Shown here: piece by piece, positions 30,999-40,497 of the stretch
Numbering within the stretch: position 1 is the first letter of the stretch
Layout: every line of letters begins with the position of its first letter
Assembly (NCBI GenBank): GCA_963760935.1
Contig: CAVXFB010000006.1
Span: forward strand, 1-64,000
DNA length: 64,000 nt
Origin: CAVXFB01 sp963760935
GTDB lineage: Bacteria > Planctomycetota > Planctomycetia > Pirellulales > Thermoguttaceae
Direction of reading: 5' to 3'
Notes under the pieces: generated by a model
What the model was told of the DNA's origin: nothing
Seen by the model: only the letters and a program-made list of their open reading frames with translations
The model's database searches: none
Position numbers and translations under genes: made by a program

Positions 30999-32883
30999 AT
31001 GGCATCCGACACCTTCGATAGTAGCGACAGCGTTCGTAGCGGCCGGCCGCTGAAATATGCGCAGTCGGTCACGCTCCACGAACCACTAGACCTCGAGCTG
31101 AGGCGCTCGCTTGCCGGAAGTCACGGTGGCCTTCGAGACGTATGGGCAGCTTAACCCAGCAGGCGACAACGCGGTGCTGGTGTGTCACGCGCTCTCGGGC
31201 GATTCGCACGTCGCTCGTCACGATGACGCCGACGACGAGGGATGGTGGGATATTGTCGTCGGACCCGGCAAGCCGCTGGATACCGATCGATATTTCGTCA
31301 TCTGCCCGAACATACTTGGCGGCTGCCGCGGCACAACGGGCCCCAACAGCATCGACCCGCGGACGGGCTCGTGTTATGCCACGGATTTCCCCGTCATTAC
31401 CATCAACGACATTGTCGAAGTTCAACGCCGCCTGATCAGGCATCTCGGCATTCGCCGCTTGTTGGCCGTCATTGGCGGATCGCTCGGCGGGCACATGGTC
31501 CTGACCTGGGCCATTCGCTTTCCCGACGATGTGGCGGGAGCGGTGGCGCTTGCCACTTCGCCGCGGCTGACAAGCCAGGCTCTGGCCTTCGACGTCGTCG
31601 GCCGCAACGCTATCCTCCGCGATCCGGACTACCAGAACGGGCGTTACTACGACAACAGCCATGGACCGACCGTCGGCTTGGCGATCGCGCGGATGCTCGG
31701 CCACATCACCTACCTGTCGCGCGAAGCGATGATGCATAAGTTCGATGCCGATCGGCTGCACCCACGCAACGTGCCGACGCAGTTCGAGACGCGTTTCGCG
31801 GTCGGCTCCTATCTGGCATATCAGGGCGACCGCTTTGGCGAGCGGTTCGATGCTAACAGCTACCTCACGCTAACGACCGCCATCGACCTATTCGACCTCG
31901 GCGACACGCGCGACAAGCTGCTTGTGGCGACGGGCCAATCGAGTTGCCGTTGGTTGCTGCTGAGTTTTAGCAGCGACTGGCTATTTCCGCCCTTCCAGGC
32001 GCAAGAGATCGTCAACAGCCTGATTGCCGGCGACAAGCCGGTTAGCTACTGCAATGTGCAGACCGACTGCGGTCACGACGCATTTCTGCTGCCCAATCAG
32101 TTGGACGTGTATGGCGAGTTGATTCGCGCATTCCTGGCGAATCTTAGGCGGAGCGAGGAGAGAGTGGAAGGCGGAGGACCGAGCGGTGCACCAGCCAGTT
32201 TTGCATCGCCCAGTAGCACGGCGACTAGCGTCGTAGCGCCCGATCCCCAATCGCAAATTTCTAATCTCTCGTCCCCGCCCAGCATCTTTCAGCATCACCG
32301 CCTTGACTACGAGACGATTGTCAACCTTGTCCCCCTCGGGGCCAGCGTGCTGGACCTGGGATGCGGCACCGGAGGGCTGCTGAGACGACTGCGCGAGCGA
32401 GGGCACCAACGGATTATGGGCATCGAATGGGACGAACACGCGATTCTGGCCTGCGTCCGCCGCGGCTTGGACGTCGTCCAGGCCGACCTCAACAAGGGGC
32501 TACCGGCCTTTGCCGACGGCCAATTCGACTTTGTAATCCTCTCCCAGACACTGCAAACCGTCGTCGATGTACCCAAGGTGCTCAGTGACATGCTGCGCGT
32601 CGGCCGCCGTGGAATCGTGAGTTTCCCAAACGTCGCTTACCGCAAGCTCCGCGCGGAATTGGCCGAGCATGGCCGCGCTCCGCGTGTGCATGCCGAGCAC
32701 GGATTCCAGTGGCACAACACCCCCTATGTCCGCTCGCTGTCGATCGCCGATTTCGAGGATTTTTGCCGCCAACAGGGCGTCACGATCCATCAGTGCATTG
32801 CCCTGGATACCGAGGCCAATACGCTGGTCGACGAAAATCCCAACCTCAACGCCGACGTAGCCGTGATGGTGCTCAGCCGATAA
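30999..32883 (+). CDS. Homoserine O-acetyltransferase MetX fused to MetW (frameshifted near the start)
   Basis: The start MASDTFDSSDS is in one frame; the protein continues in another after ~31100, where LHEPLDLEL joins to GARLPEVTVAFETYGQ as if one extra base were present. Residues to ~370 are an alpha/beta-hydrolase MetX: nucleophile serine in VIGGSLGGHMVLTW, aspartate in FSSDWLFPPF and histidine in DCGHDAFLLP, plus GPNSIDPRTG. It acetylates homoserine. After a Ser/Pro-rich linker (~40 residues), a second domain begins YETIVNLVPLGASVLDLGCG, with ADLNKGLPAFADGQFDFVIL: a MetW methyltransferase-like fold. In proteobacteria metX and metW are separate adjacent genes, and MetW stimulates MetX; here they are one polypeptide. 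It follows metY. Confidence 0.9.
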
Positions 32884-33205
32884 ACCACATTGGATAAGCT
32901 GTATTGTTTAGCTGCCGCCGGTACGGCGGCTTTGCAGCAGGACCGACGTTCGGTTGGGCGTTAAACCGTTGCAGCATTGTGCGGTTCGCGGGCAAACCGC
33001 CATATTCCGTTACTGCACCCCGCATGGAGCGTAGAAGTTGAAATTGCGTTCCAGACTGTCGACAATGTACGTTGCCGCCCCTTCGATATTGAATACTGTC
33101 CCAGATCCCGGTCGTATCGCAGTCTCGCCAGAAAACTTTCGCGGCGTGCGTGCTGACGCTCATTCCGTATGCATCGACCGGAAATGATGGGGCGGCGACA
33201 ATCCC
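32884..33205. repeat. Intergenic region holding a ~60-bp hairpin repeat
   Basis: Bases 32907-32965 run from GTTTAG to TTAAAC and contain the CCGCCGGTACGGCGG hairpin and GCAGCAGGACCGACGTTCGG. This is a diverged copy of the element at 60251-60297 and of the shorter ones at 42064 and 46176. The remaining ~240 bases before the TPR gene show no gene or strong promoter. Confidence 0.55.
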
Positions 33206-35077
33206 ATGCACCGAAAACGCAAGCGGGACATCTCGGCCAAGCCTGACGCATTCAATCGATACGCGCCGCTGGCCGTTTGCACGTTTCTGCTGGTCGCCGT
33301 TGTGCTCGCCTTCGGCCAAACCGTCGGCTTCGGCTTCGTCAATTACGATGACGATGCTTACGTTTATGAAAACCCGTATGTACAACAGGGCCTGACAAGC
33401 GACGCATTCAGTTGGGCAATGTCATCGAGCCAGGCGTCCAATTGGCATCCCGTCACGTGGCTCTCTCACATGCTCGACTGCCAACTGTATGATCTTCATG
33501 CCGGTGGGCACCATGCCACGAGCGTTCTGCTGCACGCCATCACGGCCATCCTGTTGTTCCTGGTTCTCCGGAGTATGACGGGCGATCTCTGGCCCAGCGC
33601 ATTCGTGGCGGCCATATTTGCCGTCCATCCGCTGCGCGTAGAATCCGTGGCCTGGGTGGCCGAACGCAAGGACGTTCTGAGCGGGCTGTTCTTTATGCTG
33701 ACGCTCGGCGCATATCTCGCCTATGTTCGTCGCCCGTTCTCGCTCGCCCGATACCTGACGGTCGTACTCCTCTTCGTCCTAGGTCTGATGGCCAAGCCGA
33801 TGTTGGTGACGCTCCCCTTCGTTCTGCTGCTGCTCGACTACTGGCCGCTCGGCCGAATCACGTTTCCCTTGCCGAGCAAAGACCGGTTCTCGATTCTCCG
33901 CCGTCTAATCATTGAGAAGGTCCCGTTGCTGCTCTTGAGTGTCTTCTCCTGCGTGATAACGTCTCTTGTCCAAACTGAAGCCATCGTGCAATTGGACAAG
34001 CTCCCGCTGACGTTGCGAATCGAAAATGCCTTGGTATCGTACGTTACCTATCTGGGCCAGTTCTTTTGCCCAATGAATCTGGCCGTCCTCTATCCTCATC
34101 CGGGGACGGATCTGCCGACGTGGAAAGTGGCTGCCTCGCTGCTGTTGTTGCTGGCCATTTCCTGGGGCGTCTTGGCGTGGCGGCGAAAACTCCCATATCT
34201 GTTGGTCGGTTGGCTGTGGTACCTAGGGATGCTCGTGCCCGTGATTGGCCTGGTGCAGGTCGGGTCACATGCCCACGCCGACCGCTATACCTATTTGCCG
34301 CAGATTGGACTGTGCATCGCCCTGGCCTGGGGTGGCGCCTACGTGGCCCGGTCTTGGCCCGATCGTCGTTTGGTTTTCGGCGCGACTTCGGCGATGGCCG
34401 TGGCAGTGCTGATCGGATGCGCATGGCATCAGACGACCTTCTGGCGCGACAGCCAGACCCTCTGGACCCGTGCGTTGGCCTGCACGTCAGGGAACTATTT
34501 GGCTCACGTGAGCCTGGGCAACGATCTCCGGACGCACGGATTGATCGGCGACGCGGTCACGCAGTACGAGGCCGCCCTGAAAATCCACCCCGATTGTGCC
34601 CAGGCATACTGCAACCTCGGCGCCGCTCTGACGTTGCTGGGCAAGCCGGATCAGGCGGTGCAATGCCTGCAAAGGGCGCTGAAGATCGTCCCCTCGTACG
34701 TCGACGCCCGCGTCAACCTTGGCGAAGCTCTGTCGAAGTTGGGGCGAATCGAGGACGCGGTCGAGCAATATCAACAAGCCCTGAAGGTCGACGCCGACTG
34801 TGTCGAGGCGCACTACAACCTGGGAGTCGCTCGGGCCAGGCAAGGTCGGCTTGATGACGCTATGGCACAGTACGAAGAAGCGCTCAGAATCGACCCAAAT
34901 TGCACCGAAGCCCATGCCAACCTCGGCGCCTCACTGGAACAACAGGGGCGGATTGGCGAGGCGATGGCGCACTATCAAAAGGCCTTCGCGTTGGCTATGC
35001 AACAGAATAAGCCATCGTTGGCTGAAGCCGTGAAGGCCCGCATGCAACAGATTTCCGATCGCTCACATGGGCTGTGA
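33206..35077 (+). CDS. Multi-pass membrane protein with C-terminal TPR repeats
   Basis: A 623-residue intact paralogue of the left-edge gene. After a basic N-terminus the first membrane helix is followed by FVNYDDDAYVYENPYVQQG, with the acidic DDD typical of the first luminal/periplasmic loop of TMTC-like proteins, and NWHPVTWLSHMLDCQLYDL. About ten transmembrane segments run to residue ~420. Five TPR units follow, with the repeating pattern AYCNLGAALTLLGKPDQAVQ, ARVNLGEALSKLGRIEDAVE, AHYNLGVARARQGRLDDAMA and AHANLGASLEQQGRIGEAMA. A glycosyltransferase-like role on surface proteins is inferred from the family; no sugar donor is evident. Confidence 0.88.
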   Translation: MHRKRKRDISAKPDAFNRYAPLAVCTFLLVAVVLAFGQTVGFGFVNYDDDAYVYENPYVQQGLTSDAFSWAMSSSQASNWHPVTWLSHMLDCQLYDLHAGGHHATSVLLHAITAILLFLVLRSMTGDLWPSAFVAAIFAVHPLRVESVAWVAERKDVLSGLFFMLTLGAYLAYVRRPFSLARYLTVVLLFVLGLMAKPMLVTLPFVLLLLDYWPLGRITFPLPSKDRFSILRRLIIEKVPLLLLSVFSCVITSLVQTEAIVQLDKLPLTLRIENALVSYVTYLGQFFCPMNLAVLYPHPGTDLPTWKVAASLLLLLAISWGVLAWRRKLPYLLVGWLWYLGMLVPVIGLVQVGSHAHADRYTYLPQIGLCIALAWGGAYVARSWPDRRLVFGATSAMAVAVLIGCAWHQTTFWRDSQTLWTRALACTSGNYLAHVSLGNDLRTHGLIGDAVTQYEAALKIHPDCAQAYCNLGAALTLLGKPDQAVQCLQRALKIVPSYVDARVNLGEALSKLGRIEDAVEQYQQALKVDADCVEAHYNLGVARARQGRLDDAMAQYEEALRIDPNCTEAHANLGASLEQQGRIGEAMAHYQKAFALAMQQNKPSLAEAVKARMQQISDRSHGL

Positions 35078-35328
35078 TTTTGAAACTATATGGAAGCCGT
35101 TTCAAAGTAGGGTGCGTCCGCGACGCACCATGAATCGAGATGATCTGCGAGCGGGTGGCCCCTGCTAGCTTGTTCACGGCAGTGGCGGTTGGCTCCCGCC
35201 TACCGCAGCGTGCCTCTAAGCCTTCTTCTGGATTCGCCACAATCCGTTACCGCCCCCAGACCACTTTCGCCGCGCCGTGCTGCTTGCTATATTGGAATCT
35301 CTTAATTTCCACGGCTTTGCTTGGGACG

Positions 35329-35742
35329 ATGCAAGAATCGTTCATCCAGATTCTCGAAGGCGCCATGTTGATATGCTTCGGCATATCGTGGCCGATCGAC
35401 ATCATCCATACGCTTCGCGTCAAGCACGCCTCGAAGAAAAGCCTTCTTTTTTTGGTGCTGATCATCGTCGGTTACTCGGCCGGATTGGCCGCCAAGTGCT
35501 GCCGCAGTTCGCTCGGCCACCAACCGATCGAGCCCGTCACGTGGCTCTACGTCGTCAATGTGGCACTGCTCACGATCGACTTGGCGCTGTCGTGGTACTA
35601 TCAGAGGGTCGATGCAGCGAGCATGACCCATGTGGCCAGCATTGACGAAGCTGGACAAAGGGGGCATGCTTCCGGACAGACGGCACGTTCTGCGTTTCCG
35701 CAACCGGAAGCGGAACATTGCCAGGTGCCTCAACTGAGCTGA
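35329..35742 (+). CDS. Small three- to four-helix membrane protein (PQ-loop/SWEET-like shape)
   Basis: About 137 residues starting MQESFIQILEGAMLICFGIS. Three hydrophobic segments are clear: LEGAMLICFGISWPIDIIH, LLFLVLIIVGYSAGLAA and LYVVNVALLTIDLALSWYY. The layout GISWP...K(S)LLFL...GYxxGL is shared with small hypothetical membrane proteins that resemble half a PQ-loop transporter. The last ~45 residues are hydrophilic and low in pattern. The start is chosen where the membrane-protein pattern begins; upstream in-frame sequence is repeat-like. Function is unknown. Confidence 0.6.
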   Translation: MQESFIQILEGAMLICFGISWPIDIIHTLRVKHASKKSLLFLVLIIVGYSAGLAAKCCRSSLGHQPIEPVTWLYVVNVALLTIDLALSWYYQRVDAASMTHVASIDEAGQRGHASGQTARSAFPQPEAEHCQVPQLS

Positions 35743-35918
35743 CCTGACCGGCGCCACCGGCCGCTCGTCAGCCACTTCCGGCGCCGATTCATGCACTGGC
35801 CGGGGCAAGCCGCTAGCGTTGCCGCGATCGTTCACTCGATCCGCGATACCGTCGGCGTCGAACTGGCTGTTGACGTGACGTTGTGGTACTAATGGTTAGC
35901 TGAAAGAGATTCCCTTCC

Positions 35919-36992
35919 ATGTCCCGGATCGTCCTGGCAATGTCTGGCGGCGTCGATAGCAGCGTGGCAGCGTGGCTGTTGCGCGAGCAAGGACACGACG
36001 TGATCGGGCTTTTCATGCGGCATGGGCAGGCCGACGTGGCCTGCAAGGCCGGCTCGACCACGAAGCAAGGTTGCTGCTCGGCGGCTGATGCGGCCGACGC
36101 CCGGCGCGTGGCCGACATGCTCGGCATCCCGTTCTACGCCGTCAACTTCGAGCAGGAGTTTGTGCGGATCATCGACTACTTCGTCGACGAATACACGGCC
36201 GGCCGGACTCCCAATCCGTGCATTGTCTGCAACACCTGGCTGAAGTTCGGCAAGCTGTTCGAGTACGCCGACAGCGTTGGGGCGGAGTTCGTCGCCACGG
36301 GCCACTACGCTCGGCTGGCGCCGCAGCCCGACGGAGACATCGCACTGCGTCGCGGCCTGGACGAAGCAAAAGACCAGTCGTACGTACTGTTCGGAATCGA
36401 CCGAGCGTTGCTGCCCCGGCTGATGTTCCCGGTCGGCGATCATCGAAAGGGGGGGATCCGAGCGGTGGCCGAGCGGCTCGGGCTGCCAGTGGCGGCCAAG
36501 CGCGACAGCCAGGAGATTTGCTTTGTGCCGGATCAAGATCACGCCCGATTTGTACGTCAGCGACGTGGGCAGATCGACACCTCAGGCGAGATCGTTACGA
36601 CCGACGGTGCCGTGGTAGGACGGCACGCAGGCTTCGAGCAGTTTACGATCGGCCAGCGGCAAGGTCTCGGCGTGGCCTTCGGAACGCCTCGCTACGTCGT
36701 GCGGATTGAACCGCAGGCCCGCCGCGTTGTGATCGGCACGCAGGACGAACTGGCCCGCAGCGAACTCGTGGCTGGCAAGGCGAATTGGTTGGTCGAACGC
36801 GCCGAGCAAGGCCTGTTCCGTGCACAAGTGAAGATCCGTTATCGAAGCCGGCCCTGCGACGCAAGCGTGGAGATTCTGCCCAACAATCGGTTTGTTGTCC
36901 GCTTTGATAGCCTATGCCAAGCGGTTGCTCCAGGCCAGGCTGCAGTATGCTATCAGGACAGTCGCCTGCTAGGCGGCGGGTGGATCGAATAG
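35919..36992 (+). CDS. mnmA: tRNA 2-thiouridine(34) synthase MnmA
   Basis: A 357-residue tRNA-specific thiouridylase. The PP-loop ATP-binding motif is MSGGVDSSVAAWLL (residues ~8-21). Catalytic cysteines are in TPNPCIVCNTWLKF (near 105) and RDSQEICFVPDQD (near 200). The segment GHYARLA and the C-terminal barrel with FTIGQRQGLGVA complete the family. It activates U34 of Lys, Glu and Gln tRNAs with ATP and inserts sulfur delivered by a cysteine desulfurase relay. It stands alone, not in an operon with nifS or iscS. Confidence 0.96.
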   Translation: MSRIVLAMSGGVDSSVAAWLLREQGHDVIGLFMRHGQADVACKAGSTTKQGCCSAADAADARRVADMLGIPFYAVNFEQEFVRIIDYFVDEYTAGRTPNPCIVCNTWLKFGKLFEYADSVGAEFVATGHYARLAPQPDGDIALRRGLDEAKDQSYVLFGIDRALLPRLMFPVGDHRKGGIRAVAERLGLPVAAKRDSQEICFVPDQDHARFVRQRRGQIDTSGEIVTTDGAVVGRHAGFEQFTIGQRQGLGVAFGTPRYVVRIEPQARRVVIGTQDELARSELVAGKANWLVERAEQGLFRAQVKIRYRSRPCDASVEILPNNRFVVRFDSLCQAVAPGQAAVCYQDSRLLGGGWIE

Positions 36993-37352
36993 CCAGTTTG
37001 TGGGGATTTTTGTGGGTGGAAAGTAGCGGTTTTTTTATGCCTACCCTGCTAAACCGTTGACCTAACGGAAATAGTAGTTATGCTAGGAATCCGGGCATGT
37101 GGCTCTGTCGATAATCGGGGGGCTGCAGGATATGGTTCGGGCTTAGCATAGCATCTGGGAGGTAGCGAACGCGGTTGATTCTACTCTGATCGCAGACGTG
37201 GCACCTTGTCTGGCCATGTCGCGATTGTGCTTTGCGGGCAAATTCGGTGGTTTTCTGCCGTCTGTCTGTAGTGCGGCGTAGCAACGCTTCGAGTGGAATC
37301 GACTGAGCGCTGTCGGAGACGGAAGTCTCGTGACGGCAGGGGGTTAATCGCC
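36993..37352. other. Intergenic region with no recognisable gene
   Basis: About 360 bases between mnmA and the sigma-54-type regulator. I looked for a -24/-12 promoter; TGGCACCTTGTCTGGC near 37199 has a GG but the wrong spacing to a GC, so I do not call it. No tRNA or coding ORF was seen. Confidence 0.4.
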
Positions 37353-38303
37353 ATGAGTGGATCCGCGCGGCAGGAAATGGAATTCCCGCAAATTGTCGGA
37401 GTGTCTCAGGCGATTCGCGAGGTTCTTCGACTCGTCGACAGCGTCGCTCCGAGCGATTGTTGTGTTCTTATCGAAGGCGAGAGCGGCACGGGTAAGGAAC
37501 TCATGGCCCGCCGGGTATGTGCCAAGAGTCGCCGCAAAGATCGCCTCTTTATTCCGGTGAATTGTGCCGGTATCAGTTCGTCGCTTTTCGAGAGCCAGTT
37601 CTTCGGACACGTCCGTGGGGCATTTACGGGCGCCGAGCAAAACATGTTGGGCATGATCCGTTCCGCGGATGGCGGAACGCTCTTCTTGGACGAAGTGGCC
37701 GAGATCCCGTTGAACATGCAGCCCAAGCTGCTCCGCGTGATCCACCAGCAGGAAGTAATGCCCGTCGGGCATCCGATCCCGATGCAGATCGACACGCGGT
37801 TTATCGCCGGCACGAATCGCAATCTCCGCGATATGGTCAACCGCGGCGAATTCCGCCAGGACCTCTACTACCGTCTCAACATCGTCCGGGTCGTCGTTCC
37901 ACCGTTGCGTGATCGCGCCGAGGATGTTCCGGCCTTGCTGGATCATTTTAGCTCGATCTATGCCAAGCGTTACCGTCACAAGGAAATCCGCCTGAGTGCG
38001 GCGGTGCGAAGTGTGCTGATGGGCTACCCGTGGCCGGGCAACGTCCGCGAACTTGCCGCATGGGTCGAACGGGTATACGCCACGGGGCTTGATGCCGAAG
38101 TGCTGGTCGAGATGCTCCTGATCGAGTCGGAGCAACCGCACAACTCAAAGCCGCACGAAACACTGAGCCTGAATCAAGTCGAGCGGCAGGCGATCGTCCA
38201 GGCCATGGATATGGCTGATTTCAACCAGCGGAAGGCGGCGCGAATGCTGAAGGTTCACCGCGCTACGCTGGCGCGAAAGCTGAAAAAGCACAAGCTCACC
38301 TAG
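37353..38303 (+). CDS. Sigma-54-dependent AAA+ transcriptional regulator without sensory domain
   Basis: About 316 residues starting MSGSARQEMEFPQIVGVSQA. Nearly the whole protein is the AAA+ domain: Walker A GESGTGKEL, loop 1 GAFTGAEQNMLG (the sigma-54-contacting motif, intact), Walker B GGTLFLDEVAEIPL, and the sensor/arginine region FRQDLYYRLNIVRV. The C-terminus has a Fis-type helix-turn-helix (FNQRKAARMLKVHRATLARKLK). No receiver, GAF or PAS domain precedes the AAA+ domain, so its control must come from another protein or from abundance. It is followed 10 bp later by the YedK/HMCES gene. Confidence 0.92.
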   Translation: MSGSARQEMEFPQIVGVSQAIREVLRLVDSVAPSDCCVLIEGESGTGKELMARRVCAKSRRKDRLFIPVNCAGISSSLFESQFFGHVRGAFTGAEQNMLGMIRSADGGTLFLDEVAEIPLNMQPKLLRVIHQQEVMPVGHPIPMQIDTRFIAGTNRNLRDMVNRGEFRQDLYYRLNIVRVVVPPLRDRAEDVPALLDHFSSIYAKRYRHKEIRLSAAVRSVLMGYPWPGNVRELAAWVERVYATGLDAEVLVEMLLIESEQPHNSKPHETLSLNQVERQAIVQAMDMADFNQRKAARMLKVHRATLARKLKKHKLT

Positions 38304-38313
38304 AAGACCGCGT

Positions 38314-38979
38314 ATGTGCGGACGGTTTACGCTTCGAGCTCCGGCGAGCGCGATTGCCGAGCAATTTGGGCTTTTTGATGTTCCCACGTTCGCCGCTCGC
38401 TTCAACATCGCGCCGACGCAGCCCGTGCCTGTCGTGCGGCAACACGACCGGGCTCGTGAATTGACTTGGCTGCGATGGGGTCTGGTGCCGAGCTGGGCAA
38501 AAGACGTCTCGATCGGCGCGCGATTGATCAATGCCCGGGCGGAGACGGCCGCTGAAAAGCCGGCATTTCGCAGTGCGTTGGCACGGCGGCGTTGCCTGGT
38601 CGTGGCCGACGGATTCTACGAATGGCAGCATACTGGTCGCACCAAGCAGCCCTATTTCATTCGTCTGCGCGACGATCGCTCTTTTGCACTGGCCGGTCTC
38701 TGGGACGTCTGGGAAGGGCCAGACCACGCCAGTCTGGAAAGTTCGACGCTCTTGACCACGGAAGCAAACGATCTGGTGCGTCCCATTCACGATCGGATGC
38801 CAGTGATTCTCCGGCCCGAAGCGTATGCAACATGGCTCGATCCGACGATTGAAGATGCACGGCAGCTCGCGCCGCTATTGGTCCCATTTCCAAGCGAGCC
38901 GATGGAAGCGTATGCGGTGGCGACATTCGTGAATAGCCCTACGAACGAAGGTTCGCAGTGCATTGCGCCGAAAGCTTAG
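38314..38979 (+). CDS. yedK: SOS response-associated peptidase (YedK/HMCES, SRAP domain)
   Basis: A 221-residue SRAP protein. The catalytic cysteine is residue 2 (MCGRFTLRAP), exposed after Met removal, and forms a thiazolidine crosslink to abasic sites in single-stranded DNA. Other conserved parts are RFNIAPTQPVPVV, LINARAETAAEKPAF (catalytic Asn), ADGFYEWQH (Glu) and PIHDRMPVIL (His). It lies 10 bp after the sigma-54-type regulator, so the two may be co-transcribed. Its last 41 bases overlap the tail of the convergent cysH gene. Confidence 0.95.
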   Translation: MCGRFTLRAPASAIAEQFGLFDVPTFAARFNIAPTQPVPVVRQHDRARELTWLRWGLVPSWAKDVSIGARLINARAETAAEKPAFRSALARRRCLVVADGFYEWQHTGRTKQPYFIRLRDDRSFALAGLWDVWEGPDHASLESSTLLTTEANDLVRPIHDRMPVILRPEAYATWLDPTIEDARQLAPLLVPFPSEPMEAYAVATFVNSPTNEGSQCIAPKA

Positions 38980-39769
38980 GCGCTGGCGTGTGCAGCCCGC
39001 ACTCGGTCTTTGCACGGCCGGTCCATCTTCCGGCGCGTTCGTCTTCGCCGGGCGTCACGGATCTGGTGCACGGCCAGCAGCCGATGCTCGGATAGCCTTG
39101 ATCGTGCAACGGATTATAGGGCACTTGTTCCGCCAGTATACGCTTCCATACGTCATTCTTGGTCCATGCCGCCAAGGGGCTGATTTTGACGAGTCCGAAC
39201 TTCTTGTCCCAGCGAACAATGGGCGTGTCGGCCCGCGTGGGTCCTTGATCGCGGCGAATTCCCGTGGCCCAGGCGTCATACTGCCGCGCCACCCGATGCA
39301 GCACAGTCACCTTTCGGTCGTGGCAGCAGCGGTCGGGATTGTCGGTGTAGACGGGGCCGCCGTGGGCAGCTTCGTAGTCTGCGACAGAAAGCTCCGGCTT
39401 TTGCAGGTCGACGACCATGCCATACTTCTCGGAAATTCGATCTCGCAGTTCGAGCGTCTCGTGGAACTGGTAGCCCGTATCGAGATTGAAGATGTACACT
39501 CGGGGTTCTATCTTGGCGAGCATGGAGATGATGACGCAGCCCTCGGGTCCCAGTCCGGTAGCCATCGTGAAATGCGGAAAATATGTCTCGACCGCCCAGG
39601 CGAGAATGTCCTCCGGCGCTGCGTTCTCCAGGGTCGCGTTTTGACGTTCGATCAGTGCCAGTTGTTCAGGAGTCGGCCCGCGCACTGTGGCCACGATGGA
39701 CGCATCGGGGCGTGGCTGTGCGGCAATCTGGACCGTCGCGGCGAGCGACCTAGCAACTGGCAGACTCAT
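38939..39769 (-). CDS. cysH: Phosphoadenylyl/adenylyl-sulfate reductase
   Basis: About 276 residues starting MSLPVARSLAATV, with AGGAGG upstream of the ATG. The catalytic motif ECGLH is near the end (KTECGLHTPAP). The PAPS reductase-like domain has FNLDTGYQFHETLEL. Two cysteine pairs (DRCCHDRK and IGCWPCTRSV) are those of the 4Fe-4S adenylyl-sulfate reductase branch, so it probably acts on APS directly. It reduces activated sulfate to sulfite with thioredoxin. No sat or ATP-sulfurylase genes are adjacent; the cobA and sulfite-reductase-type genes are divergently placed 250 bp upstream. Confidence 0.95.
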   Translation of the reverse strand: MSLPVARSLAATVQIAAQPRPDASIVATVRGPTPEQLALIERQNATLENAAPEDILAWAVETYFPHFTMATGLGPEGCVIISMLAKIEPRVYIFNLDTGYQFHETLELRDRISEKYGMVVDLQKPELSVADYEAAHGGPVYTDNPDRCCHDRKVTVLHRVARQYDAWATGIRRDQGPTRADTPIVRWDKKFGLVKISPLAAWTKNDVWKRILAEQVPYNPLHDQGYPSIGCWPCTRSVTPGEDERAGRWTGRAKTECGLHTPAPKLSAQCTANLRS

Positions 39770-39817
39770 ATCGCGGGCCTCCTGGCGGTTGGGGGGTTGC
39801 AAGTCGTGGTTCGTCGG

Positions 39818-39846
39818 ATTATACCCAAGAGCAGGCTACTTGTAAA
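39818..39846 (-). promoter_or_regulatory. Sigma-70-type promoter of cysH
   Basis: On the minus strand, TTTACA (39841-39846) and TATAAT (39818-39823) are separated by exactly 17 bases. The -10 is perfect and the -35 differs from consensus by one base. It lies about 50 bp upstream of the cysH start codon. Confidence 0.6.
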
Positions 39847-39872
39847 TGAGTATTGTGATTAACATAATGATG

Positions 39873-39891
39873 TATCGGCTGATCGCCGATA
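39873..39891. promoter_or_regulatory. Inverted repeat upstream of cysH promoter
   Basis: TATCGGC-TGATC-GCCGATA is a perfect 7-bp dyad with a 5-base spacer, about 27 bp upstream of the -35 of cysH and in the divergent space shared with the cobA cluster. It could bind a sulfur regulator; this is inference. Confidence 0.35.
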
Positions 39892-40019
39892 GAATCGTTA
39901 GCGTGGAACTGAAAGTGCGTTAAGATTTACGGTCTGAGCGTTCCGCCGATCTCGGCTTAGAGGAGGTGGCCCCCCAGCTTAGACCAGAAGCGATAACACA
40001 CTGGAGAGGGAGACGATCG

Positions 40020-40497
40020 ATGGACCATTGGGTCGACATTACATTTCACTGTCTGCCGCTGCGACTCAATTCCATGTTTTTCTCCCCCTGTGGATGCTTC
40101 GGATGAGGCGGAGGCCGTATTTGGGCGACTGCGCACCGCCGCACACAAGCACGGTTTGCACAACGCCTATTATCTGCACGCAGGAAATTGCGTGTTCCAC
40201 CTGACCAATCACGAACAGATTGGCATGCTGGAGTTTGCCTTTTCTGGGACAGTTCTGACCGATCAAGACGACATGCACACGCTTAGCTGCGATTTGGACG
40301 TGGAACTGGCCGGTGAGGCCTGCCCTTGGCTTGTGGCTCCGGTGGTCGAATGGTTTGCCGAGACCGTGCGTGAGGCGGTGAAGATCGAGTTCGACCGTTT
40401 CATCGTAGCTGGCGACCGCGACAAGGCCATTGAGCGGTTGCAGCAGCTTCAGGCGACAAGCGATGCTCAGGGTGGCTTCCTTGGGGCCTGGTTATGA
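40020..40497 (+). CDS. Conserved hypothetical protein upstream of cobA (frameshifted)
   Basis: The start MDHWVDITFHCLPLR has GGAGAGGGAGA upstream. That frame soon ends, but the next frame, from about 40062-40090, continues as PPVDASDEAEAVFGRL and runs to the stop, with LHNAYYLHAGNCVFHLTN, GMLEFAFSGTVLTDQDDMHT and APVVEWFAETVREAVKIEFD. Together they give ~158 residues that read as one small globular protein. It ends in TTATGA, overlapping the cobA start by 4 bases, so it is translationally coupled to cobA. The link suggests a role in siroheme or sulfite metabolism; no known domain was recognised. Confidence 0.65.

Noticed and set aside
37190..37220. Sigma-54 promoter (TGGCAC...)
   Set aside because: The GG-to-GC spacing is wrong for a -24/-12 promoter.
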